A stretch of 64,000 nucleotides of DNA from the NCBI GenBank assembly GCA_947489325.1, contig CANLDA010000001.1, positions 1 to 64,000 on the forward strand, written 5' to 3'. The translations under genes were made by a program, and so were the position numbers. Shown one piece after another: positions 56,223-64,000 of this stretch. Under the pieces are notes generated by a model. It ran no database searches, was not told the origin of the DNA, and was given only the letters and a program-made list of their open reading frames with translations. Positions within the stretch are counted from its first letter, which is position 1; every line of letters begins with the position of its first letter. Source of the DNA: an uncultured Paracoccaceae bacterium. GTDB taxonomy: Bacteria > Pseudomonadota > Alphaproteobacteria > Rhodobacterales > Rhodobacteraceae.

Positions 56223-58661
56223 ATGACTGATCTACCCATCCATGACGCCCTTCCAGACCTTCTGAATGCGTTGCGCTCGCAGGGCTGCGCCGTTCTTCAG
56301 GCACCACCCGGAGCAGGCAAAACCACGGTCGTGCCGCTTGCCATGCTCGACGCGCAACTGACTGTTCAGCGCATTCTTATGTTAGAGCCTCGCAGATTGG
56401 CCGCCCGCGCTGCGGCAGAACGCATGGCGCAAACTTTGGGCGAACAGGTCGGTCAAACTGTGGGCTATCGCATTAGGGGAGACTCCAAAACCACGAAAGT
56501 TACCCGCATTGAGGTCGTCACCGAAGGCATTCTAACGCGTATGATCCAATCGGACCCAGAGCTTTCAGGCATCGGGGCGGTGATCTTTGATGAATTTCAT
56601 GAACGCTCCTTGAACGCAGATCTCGGATTGGCCCTCTGCCTTGAAATTACAGATGTCCTGCGCGACGATCTGATCCTGCTAGCCATGTCAGCGACGCTGG
56701 ATGCTGAGCCGGTCGCAAAACTGATGCAAGCCCCCATTATCACATCTCAGGGCCGCGCTTTTCCTGTCAAAACACATTGGCTGAATGCCCCTGTGCCAAA
56801 GTTTCAGCGCCTGGAGCAGGCAACGGCAGACCTGATCGAACAGGCGGTATCCGAAACCAATGGCGGCGTGTTGGTGTTCCTGCCCGGCGAAGGCGAAATC
56901 AGACGCGTCCAATCTCTATTGAACCTGCCACCAGATTGCCACGTGCATCCCTTGTATGGAGCGATGGATTTCGCCGCCCAACGCGCTGCAATCCAACCCG
57001 CCAGCCAAGGGCGCAAAATTGTGCTGTCGACCTCCATTGCAGAAACCTCTCTGACAATTCAGGACGTGCGTGTCGTGGTAGACGCAGGACGCGCACGCCG
57101 CGCACGGTTCGATCCCGGCTCTGGCATGTCCCGCCTCGTCACCGAACGGGTCAGCCGCGCCGAGGCGACGCAACGACAGGGTCGCGCAGGTCGCGTTGCC
57201 GAAGGGGACTGTTTTCGCCTTTGGACCAAAGGCGAAGAAGGGGCTCTTACCGCCTTTCCCCCTGCAGAAATTGAAGCCGCGGACCTGACCGGCCTTGCGC
57301 TTGAATTGGCGCTTTGGGGGGCTCATGCAACTGATCTTCCATTTTTAACCCCGCCACATGAGGGCAGCTTTCGCGAGGCGCAGGATGTGCTGGGTATGTT
57401 GGGTGCTTTGGATACGAATAAACGCCTGACAGATCATGGCCGCCACATGGCAATGCATCCCTTGCACCCACGCCTGTCCCATATGCTGTCTGTTGCTGGC
57501 CAAGATGCGTCACCGCTGGCGGCATTGCTCGCTGCACGTGATCCTCTTTCGCGTGGTGCGCCTTGTGATCTGGCCCTTCGCCTTGAGGCGATTGATGACC
57601 TCAAACGCTTTACCGATCATCGTCCATGGCGGGTTAATCGCACAGCCCTTCACAGTATCCGCGACGAGCTCAAACGCCTACGTCGCACGACGAAGAGCGA
57701 CCATAAGGGAGCGATGAGTCCCGCAGAAATGGCGGCCCTCGCCTATCCAGACCGCATCGGCCTGCGGCGCAAAGGCGATGCCCCCCGCTTTTTGCTGTCA
57801 GGTGGCAAAGGCGCGATACTGCCCGACGACGACCCGCTCGCCTCAACTCGCCTGATTGTCATCACCGACACTGACGGAAATCCCCGCGAAGCGCGCATCA
57901 GACAAGCCATCGCAATATCAGAAACCGAATTGCGCACGATATATTCCGATCAGATCGCATGGCAACACATCTGTGAATGGTCCAAACGAGAGCGTCGCGT
58001 CATTGCCCAAAGCCGTGAGATGTTTGGTGCCATTGCCTTAAACGACCGCCTTTGGAAAGAGGCACCCGTTGAAACCATTGCATTGGCCATGCTGGATGGC
58101 GTGCGTGATCTAGGCTTCACTTTTAGCACCGCCGCCCAGCGCTTTATTGCGCGTGTGCATTTGATCCGTGCTGCAGGTCACGATCTACCAGATATGTCCA
58201 ATCAGGCCTTGATGGAAAATATTGCCGATTGGTTGTTACCCCATATTCACGGCATCAAATCGGTGGATGATTGGAGAAAATTCGACGTTCTCAATGCATT
58301 GCGCGCAATGTTGAACTGGCCACAAACACAGCTTCTAGATCACTTGGCCCCTGCCCATTTTGAAACGCCCTTGGGGCGTCAGATCCCGATTGATTATGGC
58401 AGCGAAACACCCGAAATCACTCTTCGGATACAAGAAATGTTTGGCCAGGTTGTTCATCCCAAAGTTGGCAACACGCCCCTGCGTGTCACACTGTTGTCAC
58501 CCGCCCAGCGCCCTGTACAAACAACCACCGATATTCCCGGTTTTTGGGCAACATCCTATGCAGATGTTCGCAAAGACATGCGTGGACGTTATCCCAGACA
58601 CCCCTGGCCCGAAGACCCGACACAGGCCGATCCAACCTTACGCGTTAAGCGCAAAAGGTGA
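56223..58661 (+). CDS. hrpB: ATP-dependent helicase HrpB
   Basis: An 812-residue DEAH-box helicase. Walker A APPGAGKTT ends at about residue 35, the DEFH box is 123-126, and SAT (LAMSATLD) and the motif VI arrangement QRQGRAGRVAEG are visible, followed by the HrpB-specific C-terminal domain ending in PRHPWPEDP. RNA helicase-like; function is poorly defined. No operon partner. Confidence 0.95.
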   Translation: MTDLPIHDALPDLLNALRSQGCAVLQAPPGAGKTTVVPLAMLDAQLTVQRILMLEPRRLAARAAAERMAQTLGEQVGQTVGYRIRGDSKTTKVTRIEVVTEGILTRMIQSDPELSGIGAVIFDEFHERSLNADLGLALCLEITDVLRDDLILLAMSATLDAEPVAKLMQAPIITSQGRAFPVKTHWLNAPVPKFQRLEQATADLIEQAVSETNGGVLVFLPGEGEIRRVQSLLNLPPDCHVHPLYGAMDFAAQRAAIQPASQGRKIVLSTSIAETSLTIQDVRVVVDAGRARRARFDPGSGMSRLVTERVSRAEATQRQGRAGRVAEGDCFRLWTKGEEGALTAFPPAEIEAADLTGLALELALWGAHATDLPFLTPPHEGSFREAQDVLGMLGALDTNKRLTDHGRHMAMHPLHPRLSHMLSVAGQDASPLAALLAARDPLSRGAPCDLALRLEAIDDLKRFTDHRPWRVNRTALHSIRDELKRLRRTTKSDHKGAMSPAEMAALAYPDRIGLRRKGDAPRFLLSGGKGAILPDDDPLASTRLIVITDTDGNPREARIRQAIAISETELRTIYSDQIAWQHICEWSKRERRVIAQSREMFGAIALNDRLWKEAPVETIALAMLDGVRDLGFTFSTAAQRFIARVHLIRAAGHDLPDMSNQALMENIADWLLPHIHGIKSVDDWRKFDVLNALRAMLNWPQTQLLDHLAPAHFETPLGRQIPIDYGSETPEITLRIQEMFGQVVHPKVGNTPLRVTLLSPAQRPVQTTTDIPGFWATSYADVRKDMRGRYPRHPWPEDPTQADPTLRVKRKR

Positions 58662-58770
58662 TTCTTTAAACGAATCACACCCACCTGTGATGACCACTTG
58701 CTTGTATTTTCTTGAAAATCCCTTATTTTCAATGATCAAGAACAGGAAAAACAATATTCAGGCATAAACA

Positions 58771-59229
58771 ATGAACGCCGTGATCAAAAAAGCGATGACC
58801 GAGGTCGTCGCCCCTATTTGGCGTCGCCCCAAGCGACATCAGGTGGCTGCGCTGTGTTTGCGTCAAGATGACGAAGGCCAAAAAATTCTACTGATCACCA
58901 GCCGCGAAACCAAACGCTGGGTTTTACCCAAAGGTTGGCCCATGCCCAACATCGAAGACCCACAAGCTGCCCTACAAGAAGCCTGGGAAGAGGCCGGAAT
59001 TTCAGAAGGAAATTTGACCGAAGATCAGGTGGGCACCTATGAATATACCAAGGTTCTTGGTTCTGGACTGCCTTTGCCTGTCATCGTGCATATCTACCGT
59101 GTTGACGTAACAGACATCGTCGACAAATTCCCCGAATCCCACGAACGTAAGCGCAAATGGGTGACCCCAGAACAAGCCGCCGACATGGTCAATGAGACGA
59201 GTCTAAGACAGTTTTTTTGCAGCTTGTGA
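58771..59229 (+). CDS. Nudix hydrolase, diphosphoinositol polyphosphate-type
   Basis: A 152-residue Nudix protein of the DIPP/MutT-like type: KRWVLPKGWPMPNIEDPQAA then LQEAWEEAGI, giving the full box. Such enzymes act on diadenosine or diphosphoinositol polyphosphates. Its stop codon overlaps a Pho-box-like sequence in front of the phosphate transporter gene 97 bases on. It could therefore share phosphate-linked control. Confidence 0.88.
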   Translation: MNAVIKKAMTEVVAPIWRRPKRHQVAALCLRQDDEGQKILLITSRETKRWVLPKGWPMPNIEDPQAALQEAWEEAGISEGNLTEDQVGTYEYTKVLGSGLPLPVIVHIYRVDVTDIVDKFPESHERKRKWVTPEQAADMVNETSLRQFFCSL

Positions 59230-59243
59230 CAGAAATGTAACAA
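59226..59243 (-). promoter_or_regulatory. Pho-box-like direct repeat upstream of pit
   Basis: Reading minus strand: TTGTTAC-ATTT-CTGTCAC, two 7-base units 11 bases apart like the PhoB consensus CTGTCAT-N4-CTGTCAT (5/7 and 6/7 matches). It overlaps the stop codon of the Nudix gene and lies 83 bases before the pit start. Confidence 0.5.
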
Positions 59244-59326
59244 AAATTACCGCGCTGATTTTTACAACGCTTGCATGCGTGGGCTGTGCTAGATATGGCC
59301 CAGCTGAAAAATAGCCGGAGCCTGCG

Positions 59327-60808
59327 ATGTCTTCCCCTAAACTTGGTCAAGAATGGAAAGCGCTGGATTCAGATCTACAGCGCATCTCAAACCTTGAAAC
59401 TGCAACCGCATATGTGTCCCGTCCCTTTGTGGGTGCGGGCATTTCCTTTGTCTTTATCGTCGTCGCAGCATTGTTGGCCGCCTTGTTCTTTGGGCAGGAT
59501 TCTAACACGCTTATCGTGATCGCTGCGGCAGGTTTTGGCGCCTACATGGCGTTGAACATCGGCGCAAACGATGTGGCCAACAATATGGGCCCCGCAGTTG
59601 GGGCACGCGCCCTTTCGATGGGTGCCGCTATTGCAATTGCTGCAATCTTTGAAAGTGCCGGCGCGATGCTTGCAGGCGGGGATGTGGTGTCCACCATCTC
59701 CAAAGGTATCATTGATCCTTCGGGCATGGCATCAACCAGCGTCTTTATCTGGGCCATGATGGCAGCGCTCATTTCTTCGGCGCTTTGGGTCAATCTCGCC
59801 ACTTGGGTCGGCGCACCGGTGTCCACCACACACTCTGTTGTGGGTGGCGTCATGGGGGCTGGCATTGCTGCTGCGGGTTTTGGCGCAGTTGATTGGCCAA
59901 CCATGGGCAAAATTGCCGCCTCTTGGGTGATTTCACCCGTGCTGGGCGGTGTGGTTGCAGCCATGTTCCTGGCCTTCATCAAATCGCGCATCATTTATCA
60001 AGACGACAAACTGGCCGCAGCGCGCCGCTGGGTGCCTGTGTTGATCGGGATCATGACCGCAGCATTTGCGGCCTATCTTGCCATCAAGGGTCTAAAACGG
60101 ATTGTAAAAATCGACCTACAGATGGCCTTGATGATCGGCTTGGGCGCAGGAGTTCTGTCTTGGGCCATTACGCGTCCTTTGATCGCACGTCAGTCGCGCG
60201 GCCTTGAAAACCGCAACAAATCGTTGAAAATCCTTTTCAACATTCCTCTGATCATTTCTGCCGCATTGTTGTCGTTTGCCCATGGTGCAAACGATGTGGC
60301 CAATGCGGTTGGCCCACTGGCGGCGATTGTTCATGCCAGTGAGTTTGGCAGCTTTGCCGCCAAAGTGGCCATCCCGCTATGGGTCATGATCATTGGTGCC
60401 TTTGGGATTTCCTTTGGTCTGTTCCTGTTTGGTCCCAAACTAATCCGCATGGTTGGTGGGCAAATTACCAAACTGAACGCCATGCGCGCCTATTGTGTGG
60501 CCTTGTCCGCAGCGATCACCGTGATCGTCGCAAGCTGGCTGGGCTTGCCTGTGTCCTCAACCCATATCGCGGTTGGCGCGGTCTTTGGGGTTGGGTTCTT
60601 TCGCGAATGGGATACCGAACGCCGCTTGCGAAACAATCTCAAGGCACATGGTTTGCCCGTCCGTTACTCCACAGAAGAGCGCCGACGCCGTAAATTGGTA
60701 CGACGCAGCCACTTTATGACGATCCTTGCCGCATGGGTGATCACCGTACCCGCAGCAGCCTTGCTATCTGCGGTAATCTTCTTGGCTATCTCGGTCTTTG
60801 TGGCCTAA
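59327..60808 (+). CDS. pit: Inorganic phosphate transporter, PiT family
   Basis: A 493-residue low-affinity phosphate permease. The duplicated PiT signature GANDVANNMGPAVGA near residue 80 and GANDVANAVGPLAAI near 323 is diagnostic. Ten or more membrane segments. Coupled to proton or metal-phosphate transport. A Pho-box-like site upstream suggests repression when phosphate is scarce, as is known for rhizobial pit genes; that is inference here. Confidence 0.96.
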   Translation: MSSPKLGQEWKALDSDLQRISNLETATAYVSRPFVGAGISFVFIVVAALLAALFFGQDSNTLIVIAAAGFGAYMALNIGANDVANNMGPAVGARALSMGAAIAIAAIFESAGAMLAGGDVVSTISKGIIDPSGMASTSVFIWAMMAALISSALWVNLATWVGAPVSTTHSVVGGVMGAGIAAAGFGAVDWPTMGKIAASWVISPVLGGVVAAMFLAFIKSRIIYQDDKLAAARRWVPVLIGIMTAAFAAYLAIKGLKRIVKIDLQMALMIGLGAGVLSWAITRPLIARQSRGLENRNKSLKILFNIPLIISAALLSFAHGANDVANAVGPLAAIVHASEFGSFAAKVAIPLWVMIIGAFGISFGLFLFGPKLIRMVGGQITKLNAMRAYCVALSAAITVIVASWLGLPVSSTHIAVGAVFGVGFFREWDTERRLRNNLKAHGLPVRYSTEERRRRKLVRRSHFMTILAAWVITVPAAALLSAVIFLAISVFVA

Positions 60809-60834
60809 CGACAATCAGACCATCAAAACAATAG

Positions 60835-60870
60835 CGCCAAAGCCGTGAGATATCATGGCTTTGGCGTTTT
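60835..60870. terminator. Terminator between pit and gnd
   Basis: CGCCAAAGCC / GGCTTTGGCG stem with 12-base loop and TTTT. On the minus strand it follows the gnd stop. Confidence 0.92.
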
Positions 60871-60888
60871 CTTTTGTCGCCGCGGAAA

Positions 60889-62289
60889 TTATCGCACCCA
60901 ATCGCCGTGATATTTGCCTTCGCGGTCAATGCGCTCAAACCCGTGCGCGCCAAAGAAATCTCTTTGCGCTTGAATAAGGTTCGCAGTGCCCCGGCCACGT
61001 GCCATGCTGTCGTGCCATGCAAGCGCAGCTGACAGGGACGGCACAGCAAACCCACCAGACACACTTGCGGCCACCACCCGACGTAAGGCGGGCATTGTTG
61101 CGCGCAAACGGTTGATCAAGGCAGGCGCCAATATCAGCACATCTTCTGAGTTGTCTCCACTCAAAGCCTCGGCCAACTCATCCAACAACGCTGAGCGGAT
61201 AATACATCCTGCCCGCCAAATTTCAGCGATACGCGCGAGATTAAGTGACCAGTCAAATTCTTCTGATGCGGCTTCCAACACCTCAAAGCCCTGCATATGC
61301 GCAAGGATACGCGCGGCCTCCAACGCTTGCTGTAAGTCCGCCTGCGTCGGTAAGTCGCTATTCGCGGCCACAGCCAAAGACGCCTCGGCCTTGACCCGCG
61401 CCGCCTTGTAAGAAGACCAGGACCGCGCGCCCACCGCCGCCTCAATTGTGCTGGCAGATTGACCAAGTTTCAGGGCCTCGATCACGGTCCAGCGTCCGGT
61501 GCCCTTTTGTCCCGCTTTGTCCAAAATAACATCGACCATGGGCTTGCCAGTATCTTCATCCACGGTGCGTAGCGCCGCAGCGCTCGCCTCGATCAGAAAG
61601 GACTGCAAAGGTCCCTCGTTCCAAGACGCAAACATGTCACCGATACGTTTTGCCTCCCATCCGCCGCCGTCACGCAGCAAGCCATAAATCTCGGCAATCA
61701 TTTGCATGTCGGCATATTCGATACCGTTGTGCACGGTTTTAACAAAATGCCCTGCGCCATCCGGCCCCAGATGATCCACACAGGGGGACCCTTCGAATTG
61801 CGCGGCAATCGCTTCGGCCATGGGACGAAGTTGTTGCCAGCTGTGATCAGACCCGCCCACCATCATGGATGGTCCGTGACGCGCGCCCTCTTCTCCGCCG
61901 GACACTCCCATGCCGACAAAATGCACCCCCTTGTCGCGCAATTCAGCAAATCGGCGACGAGTGTCGTTGAAATCGGCATTCCCGCCATCAATAATCGTGT
62001 CGCCATCTTCCAGCAGGGGTAAAACACTGTCGATCATCGCGTCCATCGGCGCACCGGACGGGATCATAAACAGGATCACGCGTGGCGCTTTTAAGGTCTC
62101 AACAAATCCTTGCAGGGTATCGCGTCCGAAAATCCGCGAGGCCAGCGCGCCCGCCTCGTTTATAAAATCAGAGATCCAGTCAGTTTCACGATTGCAAACA
62201 GCGACATCAAAGCCTTTTTCCGCAAGGTTCAGCGTCAACGCGCTGCCCATGGTGCCAAGGCCATAAACCCCGATGTCTGCTTTGTGCAT
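60889..62289 (-). CDS. gnd: 6-phosphogluconate dehydrogenase (decarboxylating)
   Basis: Pentose-phosphate enzyme making ribulose 5-phosphate, CO2 and NADPH. The Rossmann motif GVYGLGTMGSALTLNLA, the GVSGGEEGARHGPS substrate loop and KTVHNGIEYADMQ are classic. 466 residues is the normal long dimer form. ATG 62289 is chosen; a 19-residue upstream frame is not supported. Confidence 0.98.
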   Translation of the reverse strand: MHKADIGVYGLGTMGSALTLNLAEKGFDVAVCNRETDWISDFINEAGALASRIFGRDTLQGFVETLKAPRVILFMIPSGAPMDAMIDSVLPLLEDGDTIIDGGNADFNDTRRRFAELRDKGVHFVGMGVSGGEEGARHGPSMMVGGSDHSWQQLRPMAEAIAAQFEGSPCVDHLGPDGAGHFVKTVHNGIEYADMQMIAEIYGLLRDGGGWEAKRIGDMFASWNEGPLQSFLIEASAAALRTVDEDTGKPMVDVILDKAGQKGTGRWTVIEALKLGQSASTIEAAVGARSWSSYKAARVKAEASLAVAANSDLPTQADLQQALEAARILAHMQGFEVLEAASEEFDWSLNLARIAEIWRAGCIIRSALLDELAEALSGDNSEDVLILAPALINRLRATMPALRRVVAASVSGGFAVPSLSAALAWHDSMARGRGTANLIQAQRDFFGAHGFERIDREGKYHGDWVR

Positions 62290-62350
62290 GTTGCGTCCTC
62301 TGTGCTGCCTGCGACCCAGAGTGATCCATGCCGCAGAAAGCTGCAAGACC

Positions 62351-63412
62351 TCATGCCGCGATTTTGATTTTCCCCATGGAGAACAGACCTGTACGCACTT
62401 GTTTTGGTGTCAGGGCTGGACTTGCACTTTGATTACGTTCTGCCGTGCGGATCAATTCCGCAACACGCGCGTTCACTGGCGTAGGTATTTCATGCTGACG
62501 CCCCAGCTCTACGATCAAGCCCTGAAGCTCGTCAATTTCGGTTTGCCGCCCACGCAACAAATCCTCGGCCATTGAACTTTTGGCCTGTGGGTCGATTGTC
62601 AGCATCGCACTGGCAACCCGATGAAACAGGAAGGTCGGTAAGCGCAGGATAAATGGTAAATATTTCACAGGGACGGGCACGGGTGCCCACGCCTCAATCC
62701 CGGTGGCATTGAACACTTTCAAAGCCTCCGCAATCTGATCTGCCGCAAGCAGGCGCCACCCTGTGTGCGATAATTGTTCTCGTATCGACAAACCAGATAA
62801 CGCATTCAGCGCATTATTAAGATTGAACAGGAATTTACCCCATTGATATGATGTCAAAGCCTTACGTTCATGCACATGCATATCCACAACGGACAGTTCA
62901 CGTGCGATGTGCCCCGCCCCGTTTGAAATTAAAATGTCCCCACTGGTGCCGCGATGGAACCAACCAGCCCCGCGATAGACCACATTAAACGGCACCATCC
63001 CCGAACGCACATCCCAGCCTCGCAATGTGTCCCGCAAAATCTTGGCATTGCTCAGGCCATTTTGCAGACTGATCACAGTGGTGGTCTTGGCGGCATGATC
63101 CGCTATCAGATGTGCCATTTTCTGCGTTGCATGACTTTTGACTGTCACAAGAATGATATCTGCCGAACGCAGGATTTTGGGGTCGGTGCTAATTTGTAAA
63201 AGGTCCGGGGACAGATCGACCTCAAGGCCATGAAAGTCCGATATCGTCAAACCCTGATGAAGAATTTCATCTTGCAGATAAGGCCGCATCAGAAAGGCGG
63301 CATTGCATCCGCCACGTACCAACATTGCGCCCACAAAACAGCCAATATTTCCCGCTCCGGCAATCACGATCCGGGGATAACTTGATCTATCTGAAACTTT
63401 GCTTTTGGACAT
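62351..63412 (-). CDS. PanE-family 2-dehydropantoate 2-reductase-like protein
   Basis: A 353-residue NADP-dependent reductase. The nucleotide motif IVIAGAGNIGCFVGAML, the VTVKSHAT stretch and the SYQWGKFLFNLNNALNALSG helix with the catalytic lysine match the ApbA/PanE fold. It would make pantoate for coenzyme A, though many paralogues act on other 2-oxoacids. Somewhat longer than E. coli PanE (303). ATG 63412. Stop is 61 bases before the gnd start, same strand. Confidence 0.88.
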   Translation of the reverse strand: MSKSKVSDRSSYPRIVIAGAGNIGCFVGAMLVRGGCNAAFLMRPYLQDEILHQGLTISDFHGLEVDLSPDLLQISTDPKILRSADIILVTVKSHATQKMAHLIADHAAKTTTVISLQNGLSNAKILRDTLRGWDVRSGMVPFNVVYRGAGWFHRGTSGDILISNGAGHIARELSVVDMHVHERKALTSYQWGKFLFNLNNALNALSGLSIREQLSHTGWRLLAADQIAEALKVFNATGIEAWAPVPVPVKYLPFILRLPTFLFHRVASAMLTIDPQAKSSMAEDLLRGRQTEIDELQGLIVELGRQHEIPTPVNARVAELIRTAERNQSASPALTPKQVRTGLFSMGKIKIAA

Positions 63413-63461
63413 GCTGTCCCCATAAAATAACTTATTGGTGGCGCACACTTGCCTGAAACAC

Positions 63462-63495
63462 AAAAAACGCACCCAATCCAAAGGACAGGTGCGTT
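63462..63495 (-). terminator. Terminator of argF
   Basis: On the minus strand AACGCACC / GGTGCGTT stem with a 14-base loop followed by TTTTTT, 73 bases past the argF stop. Confidence 0.88.
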
Positions 63496-63568
63496 CTGAT
63501 TTAATCAAAGTTTGAGGCAATATTATGAAAAACTCGCCTCAAGAGTGTGCCATTTTGTGGTTTTCGGC

Positions 63569-64000
63569 TCAGACGTCCAGACACCAACGCATGATTGCTT
63601 TTTGCGCGTGCAGGCGGTTCTCGGCCTCGTCGAACACCACCGAATGAGGCCCATCCATCACTGCGCTGGTCGCTTCTTCGTCGCGGTGCGCAGGTAGACA
63701 GTGCATAAACAACGCATCCGGTTTTGCGTGTGACATCAGGTGATCATTCACTTGATAGGGGCGCAGCAAATTGTGGCGCCGCTCACGTGCGGATTGGGCA
63801 TCATGCATGCTAATCCATGTGTCAGTGACGATCAGATCGGCATCTTTCACTGCCTCGAATGGATCACGGGAAATTTCGATGGTCGCGCCCTTGGAGCGTG
63901 CCAGATCAACAAACTCTTGTTCCGGATCAAGAATTTGCGGGCCCGTAAACGTCAAGTCAAACCCAAACTGCCCCGCCGCATGCAAGAAAGAGGCACAAAC
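63569..64000 (-). CDS. argF: Ornithine carbamoyltransferase, C-terminal part (cut by the window end)
   Basis: The last 143 residues of the protein that makes citrulline from ornithine and carbamoyl phosphate. The ornithine-binding [12 protein letters not shown] motif is clear, and TDTWISMHD precedes it. The N-terminal carbamoyl-phosphate domain lies beyond base 64000. Own terminator downstream. Confidence 0.96.
   Translation of the reverse strand, partial: VCASFLHAAGQFGFDLTFTGPQILDPEQEFVDLARSKGATIEISRDPFEAVKDADLIVTDTWISMHDAQSARERRHNLLRPYQVNDHLMSHAKPDALFMHCLPAHRDEEATSAVMDGPHSVVFDEAENRLHAQKAIMRWCLDV

Overview
The window looks like a chromosomal segment of a marine alphaproteobacterium of the order Rhodobacterales (Roseobacter group). 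This rests on protein character and gene neighbourhoods: CDP-choline-type phosphatidylcholine synthase, the DUF1150/Hsp20 pair, a bifunctional ATP sulfurylase/APS kinase, the HAD-MaoC-RibF run, the UbiK/Lgt/MidA-like/PgeF run and the five-gene atpHAGDC operon. GC is moderate (mid-50s by eye, not computed). Species cannot be named from the sequence alone. About 69 protein genes were found. I saw no rRNA, tRNA, CRISPR array, transposase or prophage.

Layout. 0-4.1 kb: an unrecognised orphan gene, an AAA-type ATPase, phosphatidylcholine synthase, an alkyl-DNA repair transferase and a secreted SnoaL-like protein. 4.1-16 kb: ileS, a group III truncated hemoglobin, a YcjX/YcjF-type GTPase-membrane protein operon with an acetyltransferase, truA, tdk behind a strongly folded leader, and a proC-csaA-hydroxyacid dehydrogenase operon. 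16-24.8 kb: PhzF-like protein, ubiK, lgt and two coupled genes, a 45-residue basic protein, a divergent lrp/trxB pair with clear operator-like repeats, a RES-domain protein, and a sulfate-activation enzyme that is in frame with a MarR-type DNA-binding domain. 24.8-32.5 kb: hsp20/DUF1150, purE-purK, an orphan phnM coupled to a lipase-like gene, a Nudix protein, a protease-inhibitor-like lipoprotein, a drug/metabolite transporter and a TauD-type dioxygenase. 32.7-46.2 kb: groESL with CIRCE, a TraB/GumN protein, an acyltransferase, Mn-pyrophosphatase, a truncated porin-like gene, an M48 protease lipoprotein, the HAD-MaoC-ribF-ycgN-aldolase run, prs and an H-type lectin-domain protein. 46.2-51.2 kb: the F1 ATP synthase operon. 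51.5-64 kb: an anchored acidic RTX-like protein, a copper chaperone pair, rpmB, meaB, hrpB, a Nudix-pit phosphate pair with a Pho-box-like site, gnd, a PanE-like reductase and the 3' part of argF.

Most of the window is housekeeping: translation, purine and cofactor synthesis, sulfate activation, proton-driven ATP synthesis, proteostasis and phosphate handling. The more unusual parts are: (i) the MarR-like/Sat/CysC reading frame with a well-placed internal TTG start giving exactly a 569-residue enzyme; (ii) an 80-nt imperfect hairpin followed by an overlapping 10-bp hairpin in front of tdk; (iii) a family of intergenic repeats built as two hairpins plus a constant purine-rich box, seen four times just after stop codons; (iv) palindromes and helically phased repeats between lrp and trxB; and (v) a RES-domain protein without a partner antitoxin and apparently without the family glutamate.
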